Origin: Qipengyuania sp. ABI-127-1
GTDB lineage: Bacteria > Pseudomonadota > Alphaproteobacteria > Sphingomonadales > Sphingomonadaceae
Assembly (NCBI GenBank): GCA_022953095.1
Contig: JALJCR010000001.1
Location: 124,001-188,000, forward strand
Direction of reading: 5' to 3'
DNA length: 64,000 nucleotides
The number at the start of each line of letters is the position of its first letter. Positions within the stretch are counted from its first letter, which is position 1. A program made the translations under genes and the position numbers. The notes under the pieces are model-generated. The model was given only the letters and a program-made list of their open reading frames with translations. It did no database searches and was not told the DNA's origin. Below, one piece after another: positions 54,856-63,040 of the stretch.

Positions 54856-55218
54856 ATGAAACATGACCCGCAAGGCAAATGGCGCAGCATCAGGATTATT
54901 CGGCGGAGGGGACGGTCTACGGGTCGCGTTGCTGTCGAGATCGAGATGCCCGCTGAGGATTGGGCATGGATCGAGGAACTGGAAGACCGCCTGATGATCC
55001 CCGATCGCGATTTGCTCTATATGGGATTCTTTCAGGGCATGGAGCGTGTGGGTTGGAAGAACCCTGACCATGTGACCACTCCCAAGGAGCCGCCGCCTCG
55101 CACCTATGCTCTACGGAACAACGTGCCGACTGCCGAACAACGCGAGACCGAAGCGACCATCATCCCATTTCCTCAGCGTAGCGATCCAAGCGAATGGGAT
55201 GATGATATTCCGTTTTGA
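54856..55218 (+). CDS. Small protein with SSB-like C-terminal tail (DDDIPF)
   Basis: A 120-residue protein: a basic N-terminus (KWRSIRIIRRRGRSTGR), an acidic segment with MPAEDWAWIEELEDRLMIP, a Pro-rich linker and the end PSEWDDDIPF. The last six residues equal the SSB C-terminal peptide that binds RecQ, RecO, PriA, ExoI and the chi subunit. No OB fold is visible. The ATG at 54856 has an AGGAG ribosome site. It is divergent from the AbiE operon; a role in recruiting or decoying SSB partners is inferred only from the tail. Confidence 0.7.
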   Translation: MKHDPQGKWRSIRIIRRRGRSTGRVAVEIEMPAEDWAWIEELEDRLMIPDRDLLYMGFFQGMERVGWKNPDHVTTPKEPPPRTYALRNNVPTAEQRETEATIIPFPQRSDPSEWDDDIPF

Positions 55219-55248
55219 GATATGATTTTTCTGACTTAATGCGGACTG

Positions 55249-55932
55249 ATGTTACGGGTATTCGTCACGCTTTTAGCTCTTTTCCGCATGGTGACTTTGA
55301 TGGTGCTCTCAGCGGTTGGCTGTGCCGGAGCTGCCATTGCGCAAGAGTCAACCGATCTGTCGACCGTAGGCCGATGCTACGATACTCCAGATTTTGAACG
55401 CGCGTTGGAACAAGAAAACTGGCTAGAGGTTGCGTCTGCTAATACATTGCGATTGAGCCACGAAGGCGACAGAGTCTTTCAACATACAAGAATATTCGCG
55501 TCCTATGACGGGCGTGCTTGGTTCATTGCGCTCGGAGATGCCCCGCTCGATGGTATTTCGCGTGACTTTTGCGTGCCCACATCAGGTCATTCGATATTGG
55601 TTAGTGACTATAGAAGAGACCAGCCTCCTACCGTTGCGGTGCCATCATTTGATTCCACTGAGGCAACAATCACGTGCAACCGGATCGGTGGGAACTGCGG
55701 CCCTCTTGAAACTATATTGAGAAACTCCGCAATCGGCCCCGTACCGTATCGGATCGCAATGATAGGGACCTCTGTCGATGAAGGATCGGGAAATACTTTA
55801 ACCACAATTATTGTCAGCGAGGGCGGCGATTTTCGTGAGCTGGCTACTGGCAACACCGGCGCCACAATCTATGTATCAAGAGGGGAAAATTTTCGCTTCA
55901 GTGAAACGATCTTGACGGCCTATGATCAGTGA
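55249..55932 (+). CDS. Secreted protein of unknown function
   Basis: A 227-residue protein with a signal peptide (about residues 1-32, with an AIAQ site) and a beta-rich mature part containing several Cys (RCYDTPDF, DFCVPTSGH, TCNRIGGNC). It is followed by repeated GEGGDF/GENF-like Gly-Glu-Asp strands at its C-terminus. It follows the SSB-tail gene by 30 bases. Not recognised. Confidence 0.68.
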   Translation: MLRVFVTLLALFRMVTLMVLSAVGCAGAAIAQESTDLSTVGRCYDTPDFERALEQENWLEVASANTLRLSHEGDRVFQHTRIFASYDGRAWFIALGDAPLDGISRDFCVPTSGHSILVSDYRRDQPPTVAVPSFDSTEATITCNRIGGNCGPLETILRNSAIGPVPYRIAMIGTSVDEGSGNTLTTIIVSEGGDFRELATGNTGATIYVSRGENFRFSETILTAYDQ

Positions 55933-55958
55933 ATTGGCGGCTTGAGATTACTTGCCAA

Positions 55959-56123
55959 TTACAACGAGAGCGCAATCCTTATTGAGTCAAGTTTGGCCTG
56001 AATTTCAGCGCGACTAGTCTCGTCGCAAGCATTTGCAACCTGACATTGCAGGTCAGCGAGCAGCGCAAGCAGCTCTTGGCGTGATAGCTTTGCCAGCGAT
56101 GCGGTGTTGAATATCTCGTTCAT
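55959..56123 (-). CDS. Small 54-residue helical protein
   Basis: A 54-codon frame with a strong GGGAGGAG ribosome site a few bases before its ATG (56121-56123). The peptide (starting MNEIFNTASLAKL) is an acidic, Leu-rich amphipathic helical pair. It is convergent with the secreted-protein gene. Function unknown; the ribosome site is the best evidence that it is real. Confidence 0.6.
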   Translation of the reverse strand: MNEIFNTASLAKLSRQELLALLADLQCQVANACDETSRAEIQAKLDSIRIALSL

Positions 56124-56595
56124 GGCTTTCTCCTCCCTTTGCCCCGCATTGGCGGGTGCGTTTGTTGGTGAGAGGAACAGCTCCGATGCCCCATGCCGCC
56201 GTCATTCGGATGAAGCGCAACGCCAGTGGAGCAATCTGCCTTTAAGGCATGATTTGATGGTCGAGGTATTGAGATCGGGACACCGACTTGAACCCATCGA
56301 CAAGCGCCGCCGCCAGTAGGGCAGAGGCAGAGCAAAGACCAGTTAGAGATGAGCTGCCGGATCGATGAACTCGGAAGCGTTCGCTTTTCAGAGTCTCGCT
56401 TCGCTGCGCAGACCTGTAGTGAATGAGGGACGATACTGACCGCTTGGTCGTGACAGTCAACGGCCTGCCCGCACCACTTCACCCAAAGGCGAACCGTGTT
56501 GCCCGTTGCCGCGCCCTTGGCACGTGACATATCACTCGGTCCCAACCGGCCTTCTTTCGCCCTGTTCACCAACAGGAGCGCGAAGGAGGCTCAAA
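56124..56595. other. Gene-poor 470-base stretch
   Basis: No convincing gene: the frames in it have poor composition. It ends in a hairpin CCTGTT-cacc-AACAGG (around 56562-56577) and a GAAGGAGG ribosome site for the next gene. It presumably holds the promoter of that gene. Confidence 0.5.
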
Positions 56596-56904
56596 ATGAA
56601 AGACGACTATATCCGAGAGGAAATCACCTGGGACGGCATCACCATCGAAATCGGTTGGTCGCCGGAATATTTCTCAATCGGCGACGGCAAGACGATGGGA
56701 CATCTCGAAGTGCGCTCGATCGCACCGGACCGGGAACCGCTGCCGATGACCGAGACCGGTTATCGCTCGCACTGGATCACGCCGGAGGAAATCGATGAAT
56801 ATGGTGGACTGCTGAATTTCGTCGAGGCGTGGATAGCGCATGAGGCACAATCGCGATCGTGGATCGATGGCAAAGCGAAAAGGGCACAACTGGAACTGTT
56901 CTAA
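56596..56904 (+). CDS. Small protein with clamp-binding-like C-terminus (QLELF)
   Basis: A 102-residue acidic protein with EITWDGITIEIGWSPEYFS, an RSHWITPEEIDEYGG segment and the end KRAQLELF. QLxLF is the consensus of peptides that bind the sliding clamp of DNA polymerase III (DnaN), and it is placed at the free C-terminus. A GAAGGAGG ribosome site precedes the ATG. Its 3' end overlaps the convergent resolvase gene by four bases. Function otherwise unknown. Confidence 0.68.
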   Translation: MKDDYIREEITWDGITIEIGWSPEYFSIGDGKTMGHLEVRSIAPDREPLPMTETGYRSHWITPEEIDEYGGLLNFVEAWIAHEAQSRSWIDGKAKRAQLELF

Positions 56905-57455
56905 CACCCGTTCACAGCGCGGTAGAGCGTTCGTTCGCTCACTCCGCTTTGTGCGGCAATCACCGCCATTTCCTCACCCGCAGATTTGCGCCGCTTCGCG
57001 TCCGAGATCTGCTCGGGTGTGAGACTGGCTGGACGGCCAATCGCTTTGCCTCGCTTGCGGGCCGCTTCCATCCCCGCCTTCGTGCGCTCAGAAATCAGCG
57101 ATCGCTCCAATTCGGAGAAAGCGTTGCGTATCTGAAAGAAGCACCGCCCCATCGGCGTGGTCGTATCAATCCCCTCGGTCAGGACGAGGAAATCGATTCC
57201 ACGCGTCTCGAATTCCTCCAGAACATCGAGCGCATGGCGAAGCGAGCGAAACGCCCGATCCATTTTCCAGAGAACGAGCGTATCGCCAGACTTGAGCGAA
57301 CCGAGCACTTTCTCGAAGCCAGGACGCTTCTTGGCGATAGCTGAGATTCCGTCATCACGGAAAATGCGCTCGCACTGCGCTTGTTTGAGTGCGTCTATCT
57401 GAAGGTCGAGAGATTGGTCGGTGGTAGAGACCCGCGCATATCCGATACGTGCCAT
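56901..57455 (-). CDS. Small serine resolvase/invertase
   Basis: A 184-residue serine recombinase of the Tn3 resolvase/Hin type. The catalytic domain starts RIGYARVS10TTDQS with Ser10, followed by LVLWKMDRAFRSLRH and ERSLISERTKAGMEAARKRG. A C-terminal helix-turn-helix (GVSERTLYRAV) completes it. It probably resolves multimers or cointegrates of the element. It overlaps the clamp-motif gene by four bases and has a divergent promoter region with the next gene. Confidence 0.92.
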   Translation of the reverse strand: MARIGYARVSTTDQSLDLQIDALKQAQCERIFRDDGISAIAKKRPGFEKVLGSLKSGDTLVLWKMDRAFRSLRHALDVLEEFETRGIDFLVLTEGIDTTTPMGRCFFQIRNAFSELERSLISERTKAGMEAARKRGKAIGRPASLTPEQISDAKRRKSAGEEMAVIAAQSGVSERTLYRAVNGC

Positions 57456-57524
57456 TTAATGTCGCGCAGGTTGTCCGGTTGATGGAGGTGAAGAGCCGAA
57501 ACCCCGTGCATTCTCTGACAAAAT

Positions 57525-57686
57525 GGACCGTTTTTGGCACGGTCAATATCGCGGGGTTGTTCTCTTCAATTCAGGCAGGCCATTCCTGCACTGCGCGTAG
57601 CGCATATTACTGAATTTCCTGCGATTTTGCAACACAATTACGACTCATCGCGTTTCGCTTGTCGAGAGCATTGACAAAAACGGTCC
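57525..57686. promoter_or_regulatory. Divergent promoters sharing a CAAAAACGGTCC motif
   Basis: GGACCGTTTTTG (57525-57536) and its exact reverse complement CAAAAACGGTCC (57675-57686) lie in the 260-base region between the resolvase and the secreted-protein gene. On each strand the motif sits just after a TTGACA- or TTGACC-like box (57671-57676 on the plus strand). Each promoter thus carries one copy oriented with it, which suggests a shared operator or resolvase binding sites. Confidence 0.45.
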
Positions 57687-57716
57687 CTATCGTCGGAGAC
57701 GAAAGGACGGCCCGAA

Positions 57717-58235
57717 ATGACATCACTGGCAAGCAAGGTTTTTACGGGTATCGCAGCGAGCGCAATGACCCTGACCCCATTGGCAACAGCAGACGCTCAA
57801 GATGCCCTGTCGTCGGCAAACCAGAATGTCGCGCCCGCGAGTGTTTCGACTGAACCGCTGACTGTACAATATGTTGAGGCGAGCGATCGCACGTTGAACG
57901 ATGCCAGAACCATCGCGGCGGATGCTTCTCACGAGCGTTTGGCAATTGTCGTTTGGGGTGGCAATCGCGCCTTGCAGCAGGAAGCCTACAATGCCGCTCT
58001 GGATCTCGTAGATATGGGGATCGAAGTCGCATTTGTTCGCGCGCCGGATCACGATGAGTCAGCCAGTGAAGCTTTCATGCAGGTGTATGCTCGTGCGACG
58101 CCTCGCGCAGAAGGTCATTGGTCAGAAACTCGCCTGGCCGAAGTTCGCCCCGATGTTCGTAATGCAGCACTGAGGGCATACGAAGACGCTTTTCCTCAAC
58201 GGCTCGCTGCCTTGCAGCCCGCTTCGCTGCGTTAA
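57717..58235 (+). CDS. Secreted protein, paralogue of the one at 62121-62546
   Basis: A 172-residue protein with a signal peptide (about residues 1-28, ending ADAQ). The mature part has RLAIVVWGGNRALQQEAYNAALDLVDMGIEV and VRPDVRNAALRAYEDAF blocks. Residues match in order those of the minus-strand gene at 62121-62546: EAY-AA-DL-D-G-V-F, then PD, S-A, Q-YA, and EVRP near the end. Unknown family. The start has a GAAAGGA ribosome site. Overlaps the next convergent gene by four bases. Confidence 0.7.
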   Translation: MTSLASKVFTGIAASAMTLTPLATADAQDALSSANQNVAPASVSTEPLTVQYVEASDRTLNDARTIAADASHERLAIVVWGGNRALQQEAYNAALDLVDMGIEVAFVRAPDHDESASEAFMQVYARATPRAEGHWSETRLAEVRPDVRNAALRAYEDAFPQRLAALQPASLR

Positions 58236-59101
58236 ATCTCAAATCTTTGTTCTGAAACCGGACTTGGAGTCGCGTTCGCTGCGAGTTCAGTTTGTGCGAC
58301 TTCACCGCGAGCCGCTGGATTGAATGCTTCTGAAGAGGACCGCGTATCAGCAAACGGATTATCGCCTACGGACAGTCCCGACCGGGCCGTGGCATTTTCC
58401 GCAACCAGTGTTGTGTCGTCCATTGTCGCCGAACGTTGCTCTGCGAAAATCTGACCATCTGCAGTGGTCGAAATTTCGAGATCAGCGCTTTCTTCGTGAC
58501 GGAGATTGTTAGCTCTCACATCTTGCAGGCCTTGCTCAAACTCATTGAATGCGTCCGGATTCTGCCTCATGTCGTCAATCGCAGCCGCCTGAGCTTCTGG
58601 CGTTTCTGCATTTCTCGCATTCTCGACATCTTCCAAGGCACGAGCACGACGTTCGTTGCTCCAGCCTTCTTCGTCAGCGCGGTCGTTGATCCTTTGCTCT
58701 GCAATGTCGAGTGCTTGATCGACTTCACGCTGGGAGTAGGCAATACCGTTGATAAGGAATTGGCCGTTGGCATAGCGCACAGCTTCTTCACGCTGTTTCG
58801 CCGCCAACTCAACAATCATCCCGGCGTCGCCTGCTGGATCATCCTCCTTGCGGCGACGTTCATCCAGTTCGATGACTTTCTCGATGGCTTTGGTGGCAAG
58901 GGCTTCGCCGTAGTTCATGGCGGAGGAATCCGCATCTGCCGGGCCTGTGAACCAGAACGCATTATATTGGTTTCCAGCGAACAATGCGGCCTGGTCGCTC
59001 AGTTCTGAGATCTCAGGCGGAAGCAGGTTCAGATCATCAGCCAAATGTGCTGCAATCCCTGCATCTGTAACGTTTCGCTGTGTAAGTTCGGCTGGTGCCA
59101 T
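58232..59101 (-). CDS. Acidic helical hypothetical protein
   Basis: A 289-residue soluble protein, mostly helical and acidic (charged repeats of Glu, Asp, Ala and Arg), with QREVDQALDIAEQRI and MRQNPDAFNEFEQGLQD stretches. The C-terminal 80 residues are Ala/Thr/Ser-rich and likely disordered. No signal peptide or membrane segment. The stop overlaps the secreted-protein gene. Not recognised. Confidence 0.65.
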   Translation of the reverse strand: MAPAELTQRNVTDAGIAAHLADDLNLLPPEISELSDQAALFAGNQYNAFWFTGPADADSSAMNYGEALATKAIEKVIELDERRRKEDDPAGDAGMIVELAAKQREEAVRYANGQFLINGIAYSQREVDQALDIAEQRINDRADEEGWSNERRARALEDVENARNAETPEAQAAAIDDMRQNPDAFNEFEQGLQDVRANNLRHEESADLEISTTADGQIFAEQRSATMDDTTLVAENATARSGLSVGDNPFADTRSSSEAFNPAARGEVAQTELAANATPSPVSEQRFEI

Positions 59102-59193
59102 CCCATCCCCTTATTGGTCTATATCTGTAGATAATACAGGGGAATAGTGAATAAATTATGTAAATATTATAGACAATTTGTCTAAAATTTTAT

Positions 59194-59571
59194 TTATTTG
59201 GAGGGTAGTGTCTTTTCGGCGTTATTCAACCCGGTATTAAGATACACGGACATGCCAAGGACTAGTAACGTAGGGACGATAAGGTAGAACGTAGCGGCGT
59301 TCAGCAAAAGCGTTCCTGCCACCACAAAACCCATAATGATGGTAAGTCCGTAAATTAGCCATAGGAAAGAGATATCGAGATACGCAGCCTTAATAACTGC
59401 ATTGTTCTTTGTGTCTGCCTTGATCTCTGAAACAGCGATGTTCACGCGTCCCTTGGGAATCTTAATGATCTTATCGTTGAACACGGAGACGTGATGCCAG
59501 GGGTGTATGGCAACAACGCCAAGGAACAGCACGACAAGGATGCTCCAACTCGCAAATTCGGGCGTCGGCAT
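59194..59571 (-). CDS. Small membrane protein next to the symporter
   Basis: A 125-residue protein with about three hydrophobic segments (residues 8-24, 68-88 and 92-110). Between the first and second is a soluble strand-like segment (KIIKIPKGRVNIAVSEIKAD). Its ATG (59571) directly abuts the symporter stop, with no gap, so it is translated from the same message. It may be an accessory subunit; not recognised. Confidence 0.68.
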   Translation of the reverse strand: MPTPEFASWSILVVLFLGVVAIHPWHHVSVFNDKIIKIPKGRVNIAVSEIKADTKNNAVIKAAYLDISFLWLIYGLTIIMGFVVAGTLLLNAATFYLIVPTLLVLGMSVYLNTGLNNAEKTLPSK

Positions 59572-60993
59572 CTAGTTTTTCCCGAGCTTGAACGTAAAGG
59601 TCATGCAGAGCGCAAACCCCACCACCATGCCCCAGAGGCCTCCGATCGTGCCGGTCCCGAACAAAGGGGTCAACGTACCGATTGTGATTGAGAGCCACCC
59701 GAGGCCAAGCCCGATAAGCATGGATCGTGGCGAGCGCATCCGTTCCGGATAGAGGAGGACCGCAAGGACCGCCGGAAAGACAATCGAAAGCTGCGAAAAC
59801 AGCCAGAAAATGACCGGAAGGAACGTTGCCATGAATCCATCAAAAACGAACGTCGCAAGTGCATAGCATCCGATTACCGTAGCAAAGAGAGTCAGAAGAA
59901 AGAAACGTGAGCGATTGATCTTGTCTCCGGTGGACTGCTGCGATTGATGACCGAAGACTGCTGTTGCCGCTGCGATGGCCGAGCTGTCTGCCGAGGATAT
60001 GAGCGCCGCGAACAGCCCGAGAAAAATAAGCGGCTGTAGAACGTAGACACCCAAATCACCGAAGGTTGTGACCGGTGCGAAAATATCGGCAGGCGACGAT
60101 ATGGGCTGTCCTGCGCCCTGATAAACACCTGCAATCAGAACATAGAGAGCGAACACCACGGCAGATGCCGCGATACTATAAGCGCCAACCTTCATCTTGA
60201 AAGCGCTGTTACCTGTTGATGCGAGCCGCTGCCAAATCCCTATCTGTGGGGTAACGAGAGTTGCGTTCGCGATCAGTGCAAAAAGCAGAAATGCGATTAT
60301 TTCATCCGAACCGACCGTGGGGGCTAAGGAAAGAGCGGGTCGGGCTGATTCAAGATTGGCAAACAAGAGAGACGTTGCCACACCCATCAACGCAATGAGT
60401 CCGATGATAATGAGAATGCCCTGCCAGACATCGGATTCAAGGACTGCCCTGAACCCGCCAAGCGATATGTAGGCAAAGCAAATTAAGGACAGTGCGATGA
60501 GGATGAAGAAAGCAAACGCTACAGGTGCATCGGGGAAGAGGAACGAGAACAGCGCGACTCCTAGTCCGAGTTCGATATAGACCAGTGAACCGCTCGATAG
60601 CGCATTCATGTAGTCCACTACTTTTCCAAGTGTTGCAGAGCCGGTGCGTCCTTCTATCAGTCCCCCCACCGTATCGAAGGTGTTGAAATCTACTTTCGAT
60701 TTAAGCGCAATGCTGAGAGCCGCCCATTGCCCAAACGCGTATGTCCCGATGCTGCCTACCAAAACCCAGTAGCCCCAAAGTGCCGAGACCTGCATGTAGT
60801 AAAGTGCAGCGGAAGCGAACGCGATTGTGGAGGCAAACCACGTGAAGAAGAAAGCGACCGGAGACGCCGTTCTCCCCGCGAAAAAGAAATCGTCGTTCGA
60901 ACCGATGCCCAGACGCGCTCGATAGCCCAAGTAAAAGAAGAATATGAGCGATAGCGCGACCGCCATTAATACGAGATCACCGCCCGCTACCAT
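59572..60993 (-). CDS. Sodium:solute symporter (SSS family)
   Basis: A 473-residue permease with about 13 membrane segments. The family marks are the N-terminal FFFYLGYRARLGIGSNDDFFFAGRT start, the DTVGGLIEGRTGSA segment and the GLFAALISSADSSAIAAATAVF motif, corresponding to the sodium-site helix (SxxDS). The substrate is unknown. Such transporters are unusual cargo on an integrative element. The start ATG at 60993 follows the adjacent gene's upstream region by about 90 bases. Confidence 0.87.
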   Translation of the reverse strand: MVAGGDLVLMAVALSLIFFFYLGYRARLGIGSNDDFFFAGRTASPVAFFFTWFASTIAFASAALYYMQVSALWGYWVLVGSIGTYAFGQWAALSIALKSKVDFNTFDTVGGLIEGRTGSATLGKVVDYMNALSSGSLVYIELGLGVALFSFLFPDAPVAFAFFILIALSLICFAYISLGGFRAVLESDVWQGILIIIGLIALMGVATSLLFANLESARPALSLAPTVGSDEIIAFLLFALIANATLVTPQIGIWQRLASTGNSAFKMKVGAYSIAASAVVFALYVLIAGVYQGAGQPISSPADIFAPVTTFGDLGVYVLQPLIFLGLFAALISSADSSAIAAATAVFGHQSQQSTGDKINRSRFFLLTLFATVIGCYALATFVFDGFMATFLPVIFWLFSQLSIVFPAVLAVLLYPERMRSPRSMLIGLGLGWLSITIGTLTPLFGTGTIGGLWGMVVGFALCMTFTFKLGKN

Positions 60994-61080
60994 GCTGCCC
61001 CCTTCTTAACGCAAAGATCGGTCTCTCCTGCCGACCGCATCTATGATCTTCACAGACTATTGCTTCGTTATCTTCGATTC

Positions 61081-61590
61081 TCAAGAGCTTTCTCTTCCCT
61101 GGCCAGTCGTACTGCCCCGACATGTAGCAGCCTTTGCCGGCCTGATTTGCCCATATAAATCGAGCACATAGTCCCAGTGCGATCTCACCACGTTTGTGGT
61201 ACGTCGTGCAATCCACCGCTGCACTTTTTGATGATTGAGACCAGCGGGCAGAGGTTTGGGGGCGTGCTTGAGGATGGCGACTGCGCCGAGGCCTGTGCGC
61301 TCGACCTCTGCTTGCAGATGCAAGACTTGCGCATCAGATAGTTGGATGCGCTCAGGCGGCATGTGTTTCTCCGGAGGCGACCAGGCGGCATATGCCTTGA
61401 GCACCCAATCGATATGCTCTTTCTTCGCCGACGCGATCGATCCGATCTTCCAGCCTGTCATCATTGAACTGGTCAGTCCTTGCGGCATATCCTTGCGTCT
61501 GCCGCGCATCAGCTTCGAAGCACCGATGCCCGTGCGCTCAGCCTCGCTTTCAAGTTGTTTCCTGATCTCTTTGGTTATCTCCACACGCAT
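61081..61590 (-). CDS. Tandem-repeat DNA-binding-like protein (two 70-residue repeats)
   Basis: A 169-residue protein made of two related repeats. Repeat 1 (residues about 3-70) and repeat 2 (about 83-149) share ERTG(I/L)GA at 18-24 and 97-103, a PxGL motif (36-39 and 115-118), a Trp (47 and 126) and HxD(W/Y)VLxxY (59-67 and 138-146). The pattern suggests duplicated helix-turn-helix-like units, such as in a regulator or a DNA-binding scaffold. The tail is Ser/Gly-rich. Unknown family. Confidence 0.7.
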   Translation of the reverse strand: MRVEITKEIRKQLESEAERTGIGASKLMRGRRKDMPQGLTSSMMTGWKIGSIASAKKEHIDWVLKAYAAWSPPEKHMPPERIQLSDAQVLHLQAEVERTGLGAVAILKHAPKPLPAGLNHQKVQRWIARRTTNVVRSHWDYVLDLYGQIRPAKAATCRGSTTGQGRESS

Positions 61591-61826
61591 GGAATCAGGA
61601 TATCATGGGTTGGCATTGGTCAGTGGGACCAATGTCCTTTCACTCACAAGTTTTCGGGCAGCGGGTGATTGCCATACCCACCTTGCTTAAACCTCGCAGG
61701 TGCGCGCCGCCGGTCAACACGGACGTAGTTGCGTGAATTGACCTTAGCACCACTCATTCACCTGCTTTCTCGGTCGCAAGGCACAGCAATCCCGCTGTCG
61801 CCGAGAACTTGAGAAAGGAAATCCCC

Positions 61827-62039
61827 ATGTCCAACAAACCAACCCATCGCATATCATTTGCGCGCATCATCGGCACAGACGAGGACGGAGCAGACAAGCT
61901 CGGTTCGGCCCGCGAGATCGGAGCCATTTGGCCGCGCGAGAATGGCAAAGGCGGCATTCTTCGACTGGACCATATTCCTGTCGAGCTGACCCGCCATCAG
62001 GGCGTGCTCTTCGTGAACGAAATCACTTCGAAGAAATAG
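61827..62039 (+). CDS. Small conserved-looking protein (70 residues)
   Basis: A 70-residue protein with AREIGAIWPRENGKGGILRLDHIPVELT, a pattern I recall from small uncharacterised plasmid and element proteins (GAxWPxxxGKGxxxxLDxxPV). It has a GAAAGGA ribosome site before ATG 61827. Function unknown. Confidence 0.7.
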   Translation: MSNKPTHRISFARIIGTDEDGADKLGSAREIGAIWPRENGKGGILRLDHIPVELTRHQGVLFVNEITSKK

Positions 62040-62120
62040 ATGCGACATAGCGAGATCGAAACGCAGGGCGTGAGAACGCCCTGCGAATCACGCTTGCTCA
62101 CAATCAATGATGTGCGCTGT

Positions 62121-62546
62121 TTAGCGAGCTCCAAACATCGCTTGGTAGGCTGATCTACTCATTGCTACGAGGCGGGGCCGAACTTCGTCGATATTGTCTC
62201 TACCAAGTTGAAGACCGAAACCTTCGTCGTACATCGGAACACCGTCAGCATAGATTTGATAGTGTGCATCGGACTCTATGGCGTTCAAGTCTGGACCCAA
62301 TATAAAGGTGACGGCCATTCCGAGATCACGCAAATCTTGAGCTGCGCGATACGCCTCACGCATCATGTTTTCGTCCTGCGCATAGCTGATTATCGCAATT
62401 CCATTGACAGACGTCTCCGCGCCGCGCGCCATGACAAATCGCACGGATTCTTGCCTATCATCTTTCGTGACGAGAGTTCCTGCCTCCTGCGCAGTTGCAG
62501 AAGTTGATAATACGAGAAGGGCGATGGCAAGTACGAGAGAACGCAT
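62121..62546 (-). CDS. Secreted protein, paralogue of the one at 57717-58235
   Basis: A 141-residue protein with a signal peptide (about residues 1-19, TAQ site). The mature part reads GIAIISYAQDENMMREAYRAAQDLRDLGMAV, then PDLNAIESDAHYQIYADGVP and EVRPRLVAMSRSAYQAMF. These match the blocks of the larger plus-strand secreted protein in order. The pair may be a duplicated cell-surface or periplasmic factor. Unknown function. Confidence 0.7.
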   Translation of the reverse strand: MRSLVLAIALLVLSTSATAQEAGTLVTKDDRQESVRFVMARGAETSVNGIAIISYAQDENMMREAYRAAQDLRDLGMAVTFILGPDLNAIESDAHYQIYADGVPMYDEGFGLQLGRDNIDEVRPRLVAMSRSAYQAMFGAR

Positions 62547-63040
62547 CGCGATTTGATAGCGAAAACTCGGCGGATTTCCAGAATGAACAATTAGGCGTTT
62601 CGGCCTTGGCCGACCGCGCTCTAACGCTTTCAGCCTCCGAGCCTGTAGTCTCGGCCCATTCGGGTGACGATCGCTAACGCAGGGATCGAGATGTTGACGG
62701 GGCTTAGATGGACCGTGCTCTTTCCCGCTATCGCTCCTTTAGGGTCCGGGCTTGTTTATTTTTGCCCCGATGCACTCTGCCGCGTCTTCGGGCAGCTTCA
62801 GCGGCCAAGCACAGGCCCGCTTGGCTGCGCTTTCGCTGCGACTCAGCCGCTTGGCAGGGTGCGGTTTCTGTTTGGGTGATGGCTAAGGGGCCTTGCCCCT
62901 GGCGCGCGCAAGGCATCCAAACGTATCCAACCCTTTGGGCCAGACCCTCGTTCGGAGCCTCCTTGCACTTGCCTCCCCATTCTCGCCGAAGGGCAGAGGT
63001 TCATGAATTTTATGAACCTCAAAAGGAATGGAGTTGAGAG
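62547..63040. other. Gene-free stretch of about 490 bases
   Basis: No convincing gene; the frames here look random. It contains repeated CGCTGCG-like motifs, a GGGG-ccttg-CCCC hairpin (around 62888-62900) and the 25-base palindrome described separately. It presumably carries the promoter of the gene at 63041. Confidence 0.5.
62996..63020. promoter_or_regulatory. 25-base near-perfect palindrome before the gene at 63041
   Basis: GAGGTTCAT (62996-63004) and ATGAACCTC (63012-63020) form a perfect 9-base inverted repeat with a seven-base centre, which itself is nearly symmetric. It ends 20 bases before the ATG, in the leader. It could be an operator or a translation-controlling hairpin. Confidence 0.5.

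Noticed and set aside
56120..56572. 150-codon minus-strand frame
   Set aside because: It overlaps the small 54-residue gene's ribosome site and has random-looking composition with many Cys and Ser.
62664..63037. Short frames in the stretch before 63041
   Set aside because: Several overlapping frames of poor composition and no ribosome sites; treated as non-coding.
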